This document shows, in pieces, positions 33,072-41,568 of a stretch of DNA of 64,000 nt. The first letter of the stretch is position 1, and each line of letters begins with the position of its first letter. Made by a program: the position numbers and the translations under genes. Origin of the DNA: Herbidospora daliensis (GTDB lineage: Bacteria > Actinomycetota > Actinomycetes > Streptosporangiales > Streptosporangiaceae); contig NZ_BBXF01000007.1 in NCBI RefSeq assembly GCF_001570585.1, positions 62,001 through 126,000 of the forward strand. The letters run 5' to 3'. Below the pieces are notes generated by a model. It did not search any database. It was not told where the DNA came from and saw only the letters and a list, made by a program, of their open reading frames with translations.

Positions 33072-33862
33072 TCGACGCCTACTCCGCCGGCCGGGCGAGC
33101 GGGCTGGCGGCGGGTTCCGCGCGCGATCTGACCGCCCGCGCCGCCGCGTACCCCGATCTGTTCCCGGCCCGGCCGTTCGACGCGACGCTCTTCACCGCCG
33201 TCTCGCTGGCCAACGCGTTCGGCTCGCCCGACGCGACGGTGGCCGAGCTCCGGGTGGCCAACCGGCTGTCCCTGTGGATCTTCGCGGTCGACTGGCTGAT
33301 CGACCACCGGGCGACGGAGCCCGGCGAGGTCGACGCGATCGTCGACGAGTGCCTGGGCGGCGGCGCCGCGAGCCCGCTGACCGCCTTCCTCGGCGAGATC
33401 CGCGAGGAGGTCGCCGACACCCGGGGGTTGTTCGAGGCCGAACTGGCCCGGATGCTGCACGCCATGCGCCGCGAGTTCGCCTGGAAGGCGGCCGGCGAAC
33501 GGCCGACGCTGGAGGTCTATCTCGGCAACGCGGCCAACTTCGGCTCGACCTTCGTCAACGTCGCCCACTGGACCAGGAACAACGTGGCCGACATCCCCGG
33601 CCTGCTGCCGGCCAGCGACGAGGTGCAGAAGGTGCTGCGGCTGCTGAACGACCTGGCCACCCACCACCGCGACGTCAGCTGGGGCGATTTGAACGCGCTG
33701 ATGCTCGGCCCCACGCCCGATGAGGTCCGCTCGCACATCACGCACCTGGTCGGCACCGCGCGCAAGCTCATCGGCGACGGCCCCCAGGCCGGTTACCTGG
33801 GCCGGCAGATCGGCTACAGCTCCGGCTTCTACGGCGTCGCCGACTACTGGGGGAACCGGTGA
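33068..33862 (+). CDS. Class I terpene synthase-like enzyme
   Basis: A 264-residue alpha-helical protein, short for a bacterial class I terpene synthase (usually about 310-350). The Asp-rich motif is DWLID (Asp75, Asp79), a variant of DDxxD with the second Asp replaced by Trp. The NSE triad reads NDLATHHRD (Asn194, Thr198, Asp202), with Asp for the usual final Glu. The start is GTG 33068, overlapping the P450 stop, and its own stop overlaps the class II cyclase start. It should ionise a prenyl or cyclised diphosphate made by its neighbour. The short N-terminus and variant motif make activity less certain. Confidence 0.8.
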   Translation: MIDAYSAGRASGLAAGSARDLTARAAAYPDLFPARPFDATLFTAVSLANAFGSPDATVAELRVANRLSLWIFAVDWLIDHRATEPGEVDAIVDECLGGGAASPLTAFLGEIREEVADTRGLFEAELARMLHAMRREFAWKAAGERPTLEVYLGNAANFGSTFVNVAHWTRNNVADIPGLLPASDEVQKVLRLLNDLATHHRDVSWGDLNALMLGPTPDEVRSHITHLVGTARKLIGDGPQAGYLGRQIGYSSGFYGVADYWGNR

Positions 33863-35355
33863 ACGCCGACGAACTCGTGCGCGACCTGATGTCGCGGCCG
33901 TGGGGCGACGTGTCGCCGTCGGTCTACGAGACCGGCCGCCTGGTCACCCTCGCGCCCTGGCTCGTCGGGCACGCCGAGCGGATCGAGTATCTGTGTGCCC
34001 GGCAGCGGCCCGACGGCGGCTGGGGCGCGCCCGACGGCTACGACCTGGTGCCCACCCTGTCGGCGACCGAGGCCCTGCTGTCCGCCGTCGACCGGGGTGA
34101 TCCGGCGCCGCGCCGAGGCGATCCGAAGGCCGCCGCGCGGCGCGGGCTGGCCGCGCTGGCCCGGCTGCTGGGCGGCGAACCGTGGCGGCCGCTGCCCGAT
34201 ATGCCGGCGATCGAGCTCATCGTGCCGCACCTGATCGGCCTGATCAACGTACGTCTCGGTGATCCGGGCCTGCCGATCCCGCCCGGCATGAGCACGGCTC
34301 CGCTCGGCCGAATTCGCGGCTGGTTGAAATCGGGTGCGCAAGTTCCAGAGAAATTGCTTCATGCTCTGGAAATAGCGGGAGATTCCGCGACTTTTGCGCA
34401 AACGGGCGTTACTTCTATTGGTACGGTCGGAGCCTCCCCGGCCGCCACCGCGGCCTACCTCGGAGACCGGGGACTCATGGACGCCGGCAACCCGGCCCGC
34501 CTGCACCTGGAGGCGGTCGCCCGGCGGTTCGGCGGGCCGGTCCCCGTGGGCCTGCCGATCACCGTCTTCGAACGTGGCTGGGTGCTGAGCACGCTGGTCA
34601 GAGCCGGTGTGCCGGTCGATCCCCCGGCCGAGATGCTGGCCGATCTGGTGGCCGCGATAGGCCCCTCGGGCAGCCCGGCCGGCCCCGGCCTGCCGCCCGA
34701 CTGCGACACCACCTCGGTGGCCCTCTACGCCCTTGGGCTGTTCGGGATCCCGTACGACCCCGAGTGCCTGCTGGCCTACGAACTCGACACCCACTTCTGC
34801 ACGTGGCAGGGCGAAGAAGGGGCCTCCATCAGCACGAACGCCCATGTGCTCGACGCGCTGGGCCGCCATTTAAAGCTGGCGCCGGAGGCCCGCCGCTACC
34901 GCCCCCGCGTGGAGAAGGCCGCCGCGTGGCTCATGGCGAAACAGCTGCCCGACGGCTCGTGGCGCGACCGCTGGCACGCCAGCCCCCTCTACGCCACCGC
35001 CTGCGCCGCCCTGGCGCTGCGCGAGTATGGCGGCCCGGCCGCGGAAGAGAGCGTGGACAGGGCGCTGACCTGGACACTCGCCAACCAGCGGGACGACGGA
35101 TCGTGGGGCAGGTGGACCGGCACCCCGGAGGAGACCGCCTACGCGTTGCAGATCTTACTGCTCATCGGAGGGCTCCGGCACCGCGAGGCGGTGGCCCGCG
35201 GACACGCCTTTCTGACCGATGACGACGACGTCTCGGAATGGCCGCCGCTGTGGCACGACAAGGACCTGTACCTGCCCGTTTCCATCGTCAGAGCGGCCAT
35301 GATCGCGGCGCGTCATCTTACGCAACAGAATGCAGCGACCTATCTTCAGATATGA
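33859..35355 (+). CDS. Class II terpene cyclase (beta-gamma fold, DxDTT motif)
   Basis: A 498-residue alpha-barrel cyclase. The general acid motif is DCDTT (Asp281, Asp283), a DxDT(T) variant of DxDD; from memory, bacterial class II sesquiterpene (drimenyl diphosphate) cyclases show the same pattern. QW-like repeats QRPDGGWG (about 50-56), KQLPDGSW and NQRDDGSWG are present. The enzyme would protonate a prenyl diphosphate (FPP or GGPP) and leave the diphosphate for the class I partner encoded just upstream. GTG start at 33859. Between about 34310 and 34435 codon use becomes A+T-rich (TTT, AAA, ATA), unlike the rest. Confidence 0.88.
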   Translation: MNADELVRDLMSRPWGDVSPSVYETGRLVTLAPWLVGHAERIEYLCARQRPDGGWGAPDGYDLVPTLSATEALLSAVDRGDPAPRRGDPKAAARRGLAALARLLGGEPWRPLPDMPAIELIVPHLIGLINVRLGDPGLPIPPGMSTAPLGRIRGWLKSGAQVPEKLLHALEIAGDSATFAQTGVTSIGTVGASPAATAAYLGDRGLMDAGNPARLHLEAVARRFGGPVPVGLPITVFERGWVLSTLVRAGVPVDPPAEMLADLVAAIGPSGSPAGPGLPPDCDTTSVALYALGLFGIPYDPECLLAYELDTHFCTWQGEEGASISTNAHVLDALGRHLKLAPEARRYRPRVEKAAAWLMAKQLPDGSWRDRWHASPLYATACAALALREYGGPAAEESVDRALTWTLANQRDDGSWGRWTGTPEETAYALQILLLIGGLRHREAVARGHAFLTDDDDVSEWPPLWHDKDLYLPVSIVRAAMIAARHLTQQNAATYLQI

Positions 35356-35406
35356 GTACATAAAGGGACACGTGTTGAGTGTGTTTCCCGGCATTGCTAA
35401 GGTTCC

Positions 35407-35433
35407 CCGGGGCGCCTGCGGCTTGCGCCCCGG
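35407..35433 (+). terminator. Hairpin after the terpene cluster
   Basis: CCGGGGCGC (35407-35415) pairs with GCGCCCCGG (35425-35433) around a 9-nt loop in the 129-bp gap between the class II cyclase and the conservon. It may end the terpene transcript, but no U-run follows, so partial read-through into the conservon is possible. Confidence 0.6.
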
Positions 35434-35484
35434 AAATCCCCGCTAAGCGGTGACGAGTTAGTAATCGCCGGGAAACGTCCCAGG

Positions 35485-37746
35485 GTGGTTGATATGCGCT
35501 TCCGCAATTCCCGAGTGCGCACCAAGGTGGTGGCACTGCTGCTGTCCCTCGCGGCCCTTTGGGGGTTCGCGGCTTGGGTCACGCTCCGGGAAGGCGTCAA
35601 CCTCCTGTTCGTGAACACCTTCGACCAGGGTGTCGCGCAACCCAGTGACGCGCTCGTGCTGGCCCTCCAGGACGAACGGCGCGCGTCGGTCGTCCAGCTC
35701 GCCGGCCGCCGCCCGCTGGCCGCCATGTCTGGTCTGCGGGTCAAGACCGACCAGACCAGGACCCATTTCGAGAGCCTCGCCAAGGGCGACGACGTCAGGT
35801 TCGCCTCCAGCCCCGACACCGTCAAGCGCCTCGACGAGCTGTTCGGCCTGCTGTCGGGGTTGACCGACATCCGCAAGGCGGTCGACCAGGGCCGGATCAA
35901 CCGCGACCAGGCCGCCGACGGCTACACCAAGGTGCTCGACGCCATCTTCCGCACGTATTTCTCCGTCGCGACCCTCGACGACGACGAAATCGCGAAGGAT
36001 GCTCGCACTTACATCAGTCTTCAGCGCGCACGTGAAGTTCTTTCGCAAGAGGACGCGCTGCTCGCGGGCGCCATCGCGGCCGGCCGATTCGGCGCGGCCG
36101 AACACGCGAAATTCGTCCAGATCGTCGGAGCCCAGCGATTCCACACGGCCGAGCAGGTCAGCGAATTGCGGCCGACCGACCGGGCCTACTTCGACACGCT
36201 GCTGGAGAGCGACGCGTTCACCCGCCTCCGCCAGACCGAGAACGCGGTGATGGAGCGCGGCCGGACCCTGGAGGCGCCGCCCGTCACCGCCGACCAGTGG
36301 CAGCAGACCACCTCGGTCGCCCTCGGCCGGATGATGGACGAGGTCCTCGCGGGCGGCGACCGGGTCGTCGAGCGGGCCACGCCGGTCGCGCTGGGCGTCA
36401 TCATCCGCCTCGTGCTGGCCGGCGGCCTCGGCCTGGTGGCGGTCGTCGCGTCGGTCATCCTGTCGATCACCACCGCCCGGCGGCTGGTCGCCCAGCTGGA
36501 GAAGCTCCGCGACGCCGCCCACCAGCTCGCCGACGAGCGGCTGCCCGGCGTCGTCGAACGGCTCGCCCACGGCGAGAAGGTGGACGTCGCCAAGGAGGCG
36601 CCGCCCCTGGAGTTCGGCGGCGACGTCATCGGCCAGGTGGGCCAGGCGTTCAACGCCGTGCAGGAGACCGCGATCCGGACCGCCGTCGAGGAGGCCGAGC
36701 TCCGGCAGTCGATCCGCGACATCCTGCTCAGCCTGGCCCGCCGCACCCAGTCGCTCGTGCACCGCCAGCTCACCCTGCTCGACGTCATGGAGCGCCGCGA
36801 GACCGACGCCGACGAGCTCAGGGACCTGTTCCGGGTCGACCACCTCGCCACCCGCATGCGCCGCAACGCCGAGAACCTCATCGTCCTGTCGGGCGCGAGC
36901 CCGGCCCGCGCCTGGCGGCGCGCGGTCCCGATGGTCGACGTGGTGCGCGGCGCGCTCGCCGAGGTCGAGGACTACACCCGGGTGACGATCATGCCGATGG
37001 GCCAGGTCGACCTGACCGGACGGGCCGTCGGCGACGTCATCCACCTGCTCGCCGAGGTGATCGAGAACGCGGTGTCGTTCTCGCCGCCCTACACGGTCGT
37101 GCAGGTCGGCGGCCACCAGGTCGCCAGCGGCTACGCCATCGAGATCGAGGACCGGGGTCTGGGCATGACCCAGGAGGACCTCGACGAGGCCAACGCCCGC
37201 ATCCTGAACCCGCCGGAGTTCAACCTGTCGAGCACCGCCCGGCTCGGCCTCTACGTCGTCAGCCGCCTGGCCGAACGCCACGGCATCCGCGTCTCCCTCA
37301 AGAGCTCCCCCTACGGCGGCACGACCGCCGTCGTACTGCTGCCGAGTGAGCTGGTCATCGACGACCGGCCCGCCGACATCCCCCCGGCCGAGCAGCTGCC
37401 CGAGGCCCTTCCGAGACTGGCCGAGGTCACGATGCTCGCCGCGCCCGTGGCGCAGCTCACCCAGCGCCGCCCAGAGCCCGAGCAGGACACCCCTGTCGCT
37501 CCGCGCGTCCCGGAGGCCACCGTGACCGAGTTCACCCCGTCTGGTCTGCCCTTCCGTGTTCCCCAGGCGAGCATCGCCCCGTCGCTGCGCGACGCGGTCG
37601 ACGACCTCGCCGAACCGGAGGACGAGGACGACGAACGGTCACCCGAAGAGATCCAGCGCATCATGGGCTCGTTCCAGTCGGGCACCCGGCGGGGCCGGTC
37701 CGATGCGGCCCGCAAACTCCAACAGAACGAAGGGGACGATCGGTGA
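35485..37746 (+). CDS. cvnA: Conservon sensor kinase with nitrate/nitrite-sensing-type domain
   Basis: A 753-residue membrane kinase-like protein. A transmembrane helix at about 13-33 precedes an extracytoplasmic NIT-type helical domain (about 55-300). A second helix (about 308-332, VIIRLVLAGGLGLVAVVASVI), a HAMP-like linker, the phosphoacceptor-like helix FRVDHLATRMRRNAENL and an HATPase with EVIENAVSFSPP and EDRGLGM follow. The C-terminal 130 residues are Pro-rich. It heads the conservon and overlaps cvnB by 4 bp. Start either GTG 35485 or ATG 35494. A patch at about 35985-36165 has lower G+C. Confidence 0.92.
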   Translation: MVDMRFRNSRVRTKVVALLLSLAALWGFAAWVTLREGVNLLFVNTFDQGVAQPSDALVLALQDERRASVVQLAGRRPLAAMSGLRVKTDQTRTHFESLAKGDDVRFASSPDTVKRLDELFGLLSGLTDIRKAVDQGRINRDQAADGYTKVLDAIFRTYFSVATLDDDEIAKDARTYISLQRAREVLSQEDALLAGAIAAGRFGAAEHAKFVQIVGAQRFHTAEQVSELRPTDRAYFDTLLESDAFTRLRQTENAVMERGRTLEAPPVTADQWQQTTSVALGRMMDEVLAGGDRVVERATPVALGVIIRLVLAGGLGLVAVVASVILSITTARRLVAQLEKLRDAAHQLADERLPGVVERLAHGEKVDVAKEAPPLEFGGDVIGQVGQAFNAVQETAIRTAVEEAELRQSIRDILLSLARRTQSLVHRQLTLLDVMERRETDADELRDLFRVDHLATRMRRNAENLIVLSGASPARAWRRAVPMVDVVRGALAEVEDYTRVTIMPMGQVDLTGRAVGDVIHLLAEVIENAVSFSPPYTVVQVGGHQVASGYAIEIEDRGLGMTQEDLDEANARILNPPEFNLSSTARLGLYVVSRLAERHGIRVSLKSSPYGGTTAVVLLPSELVIDDRPADIPPAEQLPEALPRLAEVTMLAAPVAQLTQRRPEPEQDTPVAPRVPEATVTEFTPSGLPFRVPQASIAPSLRDAVDDLAEPEDEDDERSPEEIQRIMGSFQSGTRRGRSDAARKLQQNEGDDR

Positions 37747-38156
37747 CCGCCGCCGACCTCGCCTGGCTCCTCGACGACCTGGTCAGCAACGTCCGGGAGG
37801 TGCGGCACGGCATCGTGCTCTCCTCCGACGGGCTGCTGCTCGCGAGCTCACGGGACCTGGAGATATCCAGCGCCGAGCACCTGTCGGCGGTGGCCGCCGG
37901 AGTGCAGTCGCTGGCCCGGGGCGTGAGCGAACGTTTCGAGGGCGGAGCCGTCCGGCAGACCATCATCGAGATGCGGTCGGCCTACCTGGTGGTCACCGTC
38001 GCCGGCCACGGCGCCTGCCTGGCCGTGCTCTGCGAGGAGGACGCCGACGTCGGCCTCGTCGCCTACGAGATGGCGATGCTCGTCGTCCGCGTCGGGCAGT
38101 ATCTGACGTCTCCCGCACGGTCGGTGTCGTCTTCTACGGGCAGGAGCGACCCGTGA
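37743..38156 (+). CDS. cvnB: Conservon roadblock/LC7-domain protein
   Basis: A 137-residue Roadblock/LC7 protein: DLAWLLDDLVSNVREVRHGIVLSSDG and ARGVSERFEGGAVRQTIIEM are hallmark blocks. It acts as a regulator of the conservon GTPase, probably forming a dimer at the membrane. ATG/GTG start inside the cvnA stop (GTGA), and its stop overlaps the cvnC start. Confidence 0.95.
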   Translation: MTAADLAWLLDDLVSNVREVRHGIVLSSDGLLLASSRDLEISSAEHLSAVAAGVQSLARGVSERFEGGAVRQTIIEMRSAYLVVTVAGHGACLAVLCEEDADVGLVAYEMAMLVVRVGQYLTSPARSVSSSTGRSDP

Positions 38157-38512
38157 ACCCAGACGAGCAGCTGTACGACGAGCAGGTCGTCCGTCCCTAC
38201 GTCATCTCGCGCGGCCGGACCGAGGCCCGCGCCAACCTCGACCTGATCTCCCTGGCGGTCGCCATCAGGCAGCCGACCGGGCTGGAGGTCGGGCTCGACC
38301 CCGAGCACCTGGCGATCGTGCGGCTGTGCCGCCGGCCGCTGTCGGTGGCCGAGATCGCCGCCGCCCTCGACCTGCCCGCGGGCACGGTCAGGGTGCTGCT
38401 CGGCGATTTGCTCGACTCGGGCTTCGTGGCGGTCCAGGACCCGCAGCCCGAGGTGGACGTACTCGACGAGCGAATGTATAGGGCGGTGCTCGATGGCCTC
38501 CGTGCCCTCTGA
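38153..38512 (+). CDS. cvnC: Conservon DUF742 protein
   Basis: A 119-residue DUF742 protein with a winged-helix-like end (SVAEIAAALDLPAGTVRVLLGDLLDSGFVAV). YVISRGRTEARANLDLISLAVA is the family N-terminal block. It begins with GTG 38153 overlapping the cvnB stop and overlaps the cvnD start by 20 bp, the usual tight conservon arrangement. Confidence 0.95.
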   Translation: MNPDEQLYDEQVVRPYVISRGRTEARANLDLISLAVAIRQPTGLEVGLDPEHLAIVRLCRRPLSVAEIAAALDLPAGTVRVLLGDLLDSGFVAVQDPQPEVDVLDERMYRAVLDGLRAL

Positions 38513-39077
38513 CAAGCCACGGATGCCCACCCCCGTGAAGCTGCTCATCGCGGGCGGCTTCGGGGTGGGCAAGACCACCATGGTCGGCGCGGTCTCCGAG
38601 ATCAAGCCGCTGCGCACCGAAGAGGTGCTGACCGACCGCAGCGTCGGCGTCGACGACCTGTCGGGCGTCGAGCGGAAGACCACCACCACGGTGGCGATGG
38701 ACTTCGGCCGGATCAGCGTCGGCGACGACTACGTGCTCTACCTGTTCGGCACCCCCGGCCAGGAGCGGTTCTGGTTCGTCTGGGACGAACTGGCCAGGGG
38801 CGCCCTGGGCGCCGTCGTGCTCGCCGACACCCGCCGGCTGTCCGACTGCTTCCCGTCGGTCGACTACTTCGAGCGGCGCGGCACCCCGTTCGTGGTCGCG
38901 GTCAACTGCTTCGAGGGCGCCCCGGTCTACGACCTGGCCGAGGTGAAGCTGGCGCTCAGCCTGCCGCCGGACATCCCCGTGCTGCTGTGCGACGCCCGCC
39001 GCCGCGCCTCCGGCAAGGAGGTGCTGATCACCCTCGTCCAGCACGCCTACAGCAGGCGGCCGGTCGCCAAGGTCTGA
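38493..39077 (+). CDS. cvnD: Conservon small GTPase
   Basis: A 194-residue ATP/GTP-binding protein. The P-loop is GGFGVGKTT, followed by a switch region with RKTTTTVAMDFGRI and G3 GTPGQERF as in eukaryotic-like Ras/Rab/Arf GTPases. The G4 position reads VNCF rather than NKxD. It completes the cvnABCD complex, a membrane-linked switch thought to control differentiation and secondary metabolism. It is convergent with and overlaps menD by about 31 bp. Confidence 0.95.
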   Translation: MASVPSDKPRMPTPVKLLIAGGFGVGKTTMVGAVSEIKPLRTEEVLTDRSVGVDDLSGVERKTTTTVAMDFGRISVGDDYVLYLFGTPGQERFWFVWDELARGALGAVVLADTRRLSDCFPSVDYFERRGTPFVVAVNCFEGAPVYDLAEVKLALSLPPDIPVLLCDARRRASGKEVLITLVQHAYSRRPVAKV

Positions 39078-40696
39078 GACACCGCCTCCTGGATGCGCCG
39101 CCGGACGGCCGCCTGTTCGTCGCGTTCGGTGACCACCTCGACCACCCACAGGCCGGTGCTGGGCTGCATCTCGTTCACGCCGTTGACGCGCGCGTACGGG
39201 ATCTGCGCCATCGCGGCGACGTCGCGGGCGCTGACGCCGTGGGGCGTGCCGAAGAGGCGCTCGAACTCCGGCCGCCCGGCCGGTTCGAGGGTCGAGAAGA
39301 TGCCGCCGCCGTCGTTGTTGACGACCACGATCGTCAGGTCGGGCCGGGGCTCCATCGGGCCCATGACCAGGCCGTTCTGGTCGTGGATGAGCGACAGGTC
39401 GCCGATCAGGGCATAAGAGGGGCCGTCGTGGGCCAGCGCCGCGCCGATCGCCGACGACACCAGGCCGTCGATGCCGGACGCCCCCCGGTTGGCCAGGATC
39501 CGCACGCCGTCGCGCGGCCGCATCGCCAGGTCGAGGTCGCGGATCGGCATGCTCGACCCGGCGAACAACAACGCGTCCGACGGCAGCGCCGCGACCAGGT
39601 CGCGGGCCAGCCTCGGCTCGCTCACCGGAGTGGCGTCGAGCAGCAGGTCGATCGCGTCGCGGGCGCGTTTCTCGGCCTCGTGCCAGGTGGCCGTCCACTC
39701 GGTCGGGCCGGTCGACTCGCCCGCGCGCACCGACGGGACGACCGCCATCGCGGTGCGGGTCGGGTCGGGATGGCGGGCGGCGCGGGAGACCACGACGTGG
39801 CGTTCGGCCGACCGGACGTAGGCCAGCGCCGCGCGTGACAACCCCACCCGGCCGGAGGTGACGACCAGGCCGGGCCGGAACACCCGGGCGAACGCCGGGT
39901 CGCCGAGCAGGCTGCGGTAGGTCGAGACGGCCGCCGGGCCGCTGCGGTGGCCGCTGGTGGGCTCGGCCAGGATCGGCCAGCCGGTGGCCTCGGCCAGGCC
40001 CTCCCAGTCGTCGTCTTCGGCCCCGTCGCCGAGCACGATGACCCCGCGCTCCTCGGCCGGCAGCTCGAAGGGGTCGGCCGCGATCGAGGGCGGCGTCATC
40101 GACGTCCAGGGACGGCGGTCGGCGCGGCCCTCCAGCAGCTTGTCGGCGTCGCCCGACGGGATCAGCGGGTCGCGGAAGGCCAGGTTGAGGTGGACCGGGC
40201 CCGGGTCGGGATGGAGCATCGCCGACCACGCCCGGTCGACGGTGGTCCGCCAGTAGGGCATCTGGCCCGGTTCGGCCGCGCCCATCTCGCAGAACCAGCG
40301 CACGTGGCCGCCGTAGAGCTTGATCTGGTCGATCGTCTGGTTGGCCCCGGTCGCCCGCAGCTCCGGCGGCCGGTCGGCCGTCAGCAGCAGCAGCGGGACG
40401 CCCGATTCGGCGGCCTCGACCACGGCGGGCAGGTAGTTGGCGGCGGCGGTGCCGGACGTACACACGAGAGCGACCGGGCGGCCCGAGCGCCGGGCCAGGC
40501 CCAGCGCCAGGAACGCCGCCGAACGTTCGTCGACCCGGACGTGCAGCCGCACGTGCTCGTTGTTGTGGAAGGCCAGCGCGAGCGCCGTGGAGCGCGAGCC
40601 GGGGGAGACGACGACCTCGGCCAGCCCGCAGCGGGCCAGTTCGTCGACGACCACCCCGGCCAGCGCGGTAGAGCCGTTCCCGCTCAGAAGTGCCAT
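39047..40696 (-). CDS. menD: SEPHCHC synthase (MenD)
   Basis: A 549-residue ThDP enzyme joining isochorismate and 2-oxoglutarate in menaquinone synthesis. The N-terminal block VSPGSRSTALALAFH, LVCTSGTAAANYLPAVVEA and LTADRPPELRATGANQTIDQ are signature motifs. The ThDP/Mg site is GDLSLIHDQNGL (GDx with later NNDGGGIFS). The start at 40696 overlaps the end of menB by 13 bp, so it is the last gene of the leftward men operon. Its 3' end overlaps the convergent conservon GTPase gene. Confidence 0.95.
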   Translation of the reverse strand: MALLSGNGSTALAGVVVDELARCGLAEVVVSPGSRSTALALAFHNNEHVRLHVRVDERSAAFLALGLARRSGRPVALVCTSGTAAANYLPAVVEAAESGVPLLLLTADRPPELRATGANQTIDQIKLYGGHVRWFCEMGAAEPGQMPYWRTTVDRAWSAMLHPDPGPVHLNLAFRDPLIPSGDADKLLEGRADRRPWTSMTPPSIAADPFELPAEERGVIVLGDGAEDDDWEGLAEATGWPILAEPTSGHRSGPAAVSTYRSLLGDPAFARVFRPGLVVTSGRVGLSRAALAYVRSAERHVVVSRAARHPDPTRTAMAVVPSVRAGESTGPTEWTATWHEAEKRARDAIDLLLDATPVSEPRLARDLVAALPSDALLFAGSSMPIRDLDLAMRPRDGVRILANRGASGIDGLVSSAIGAALAHDGPSYALIGDLSLIHDQNGLVMGPMEPRPDLTIVVVNNDGGGIFSTLEPAGRPEFERLFGTPHGVSARDVAAMAQIPYARVNGVNEMQPSTGLWVVEVVTERDEQAAVRRRIQEAVSQTLATGRLL

Positions 40697-41562
40697 GGGA
40701 ACGGGCTCCAATCGGGTGAACGTTTCTCCAGGAACGAGTCGCGGCCCTCGGCCGCCTCGTCGGTCATGTACGCCAGCCGCGTCGCCTCCCCGGCGAACAC
40801 CTGCTGGCCGACCAGGCCGTCGTCGATGAGGTTGAACGAGTACTTCAGCATGCGCTGCGCCGTCGGGCTCTTGGCGTTGATCTTGCGGGCCCATTCGAGG
40901 GCGACGACCTCGAGCTCCTCGTGGGGCACCACCGCGTTGACCATGCCCATCCGGTGGGCGGCCTCGGCGTCGTAGGTGTCGCCCAGGAAGAAGATCTCGC
41001 GGGCGAACTTCTGGCCCACCTGGCGGGCCAGGTAGGCGCTGCCGAAGCCGCCGTCGAAGCTGGCGACGTCGGCGTCGGTCTGCTTGAACCTGGCGTGCTC
41101 GCGGCTGGCGAGGGTCAGGTCGGCCACGACGTGGAGGCTGTGGCCGCCGCCCGCCGCCCAGCCGGGCACCACGCAGATGACGATCTTGCCCATGAAGCGG
41201 ATCTGCCGCTGCACCTCCAGGATGTGGAGGCGGCCGGTGGCCGGGGTGCCGTCGGCGTACTGGTAGCCGTCTTTGCCCCGGATGCGCTGGTCGCCGCCGG
41301 AGCAGAAGGCCCAGCCGCCGTCGCGCGGCGAGGGCCCGTTGCCGGTCAGCAGCACACACCCGACGTCGACCTGCTGCCGGGCGTGGTCGAACGCCTGGAA
41401 CAGCTCGTCGACCGTCTGCGGGCGGAACGCGTTGCGCACCTCGGGACGGTTGAAGGCGATCCGAACCGTGCCCTGGTCAACCGCGCGGTGGTAGGTGATG
41501 TCGGCGAAGTCGAAGCCCTCGACGGGGCGCCACGCCTTCTCGTCGAACAGTTCAGAAACCAT
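40684..41562 (-). CDS. menB: 1,4-dihydroxy-2-naphthoyl-CoA synthase (MenB)
   Basis: A 292-residue crotonase-family enzyme that closes the naphthalene ring of menaquinone. ITYHRAVDQGTVRIAFNRPEVRNAFRPQTVDEL, FCSGGDQRIRGKDGYQYADG, CVVPGWAAGGGHSLHVVADLT and the C-terminal SPDWSPFPWHF (MenB-typical tail) are present. Asp in FKQTDADVASFDGGFGSAY is the catalytic region. It is 6 bp downstream of menF. Confidence 0.97.
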   Translation of the reverse strand: MVSELFDEKAWRPVEGFDFADITYHRAVDQGTVRIAFNRPEVRNAFRPQTVDELFQAFDHARQQVDVGCVLLTGNGPSPRDGGWAFCSGGDQRIRGKDGYQYADGTPATGRLHILEVQRQIRFMGKIVICVVPGWAAGGGHSLHVVADLTLASREHARFKQTDADVASFDGGFGSAYLARQVGQKFAREIFFLGDTYDAEAAHRMGMVNAVVPHEELEVVALEWARKINAKSPTAQRMLKYSFNLIDDGLVGQQVFAGEATRLAYMTDEAAEGRDSFLEKRSPDWSPFPWHF

Positions 41563-41568
41563 GCTGTC

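Noticed and set aside
31722-39077. Idea that the P450 is a classical cvnE of the conservon
   Set aside because: The P450 is upstream and overlaps the terpene synthase genes by 4 bp, whereas cvnE lies downstream of cvnD in known conservons.
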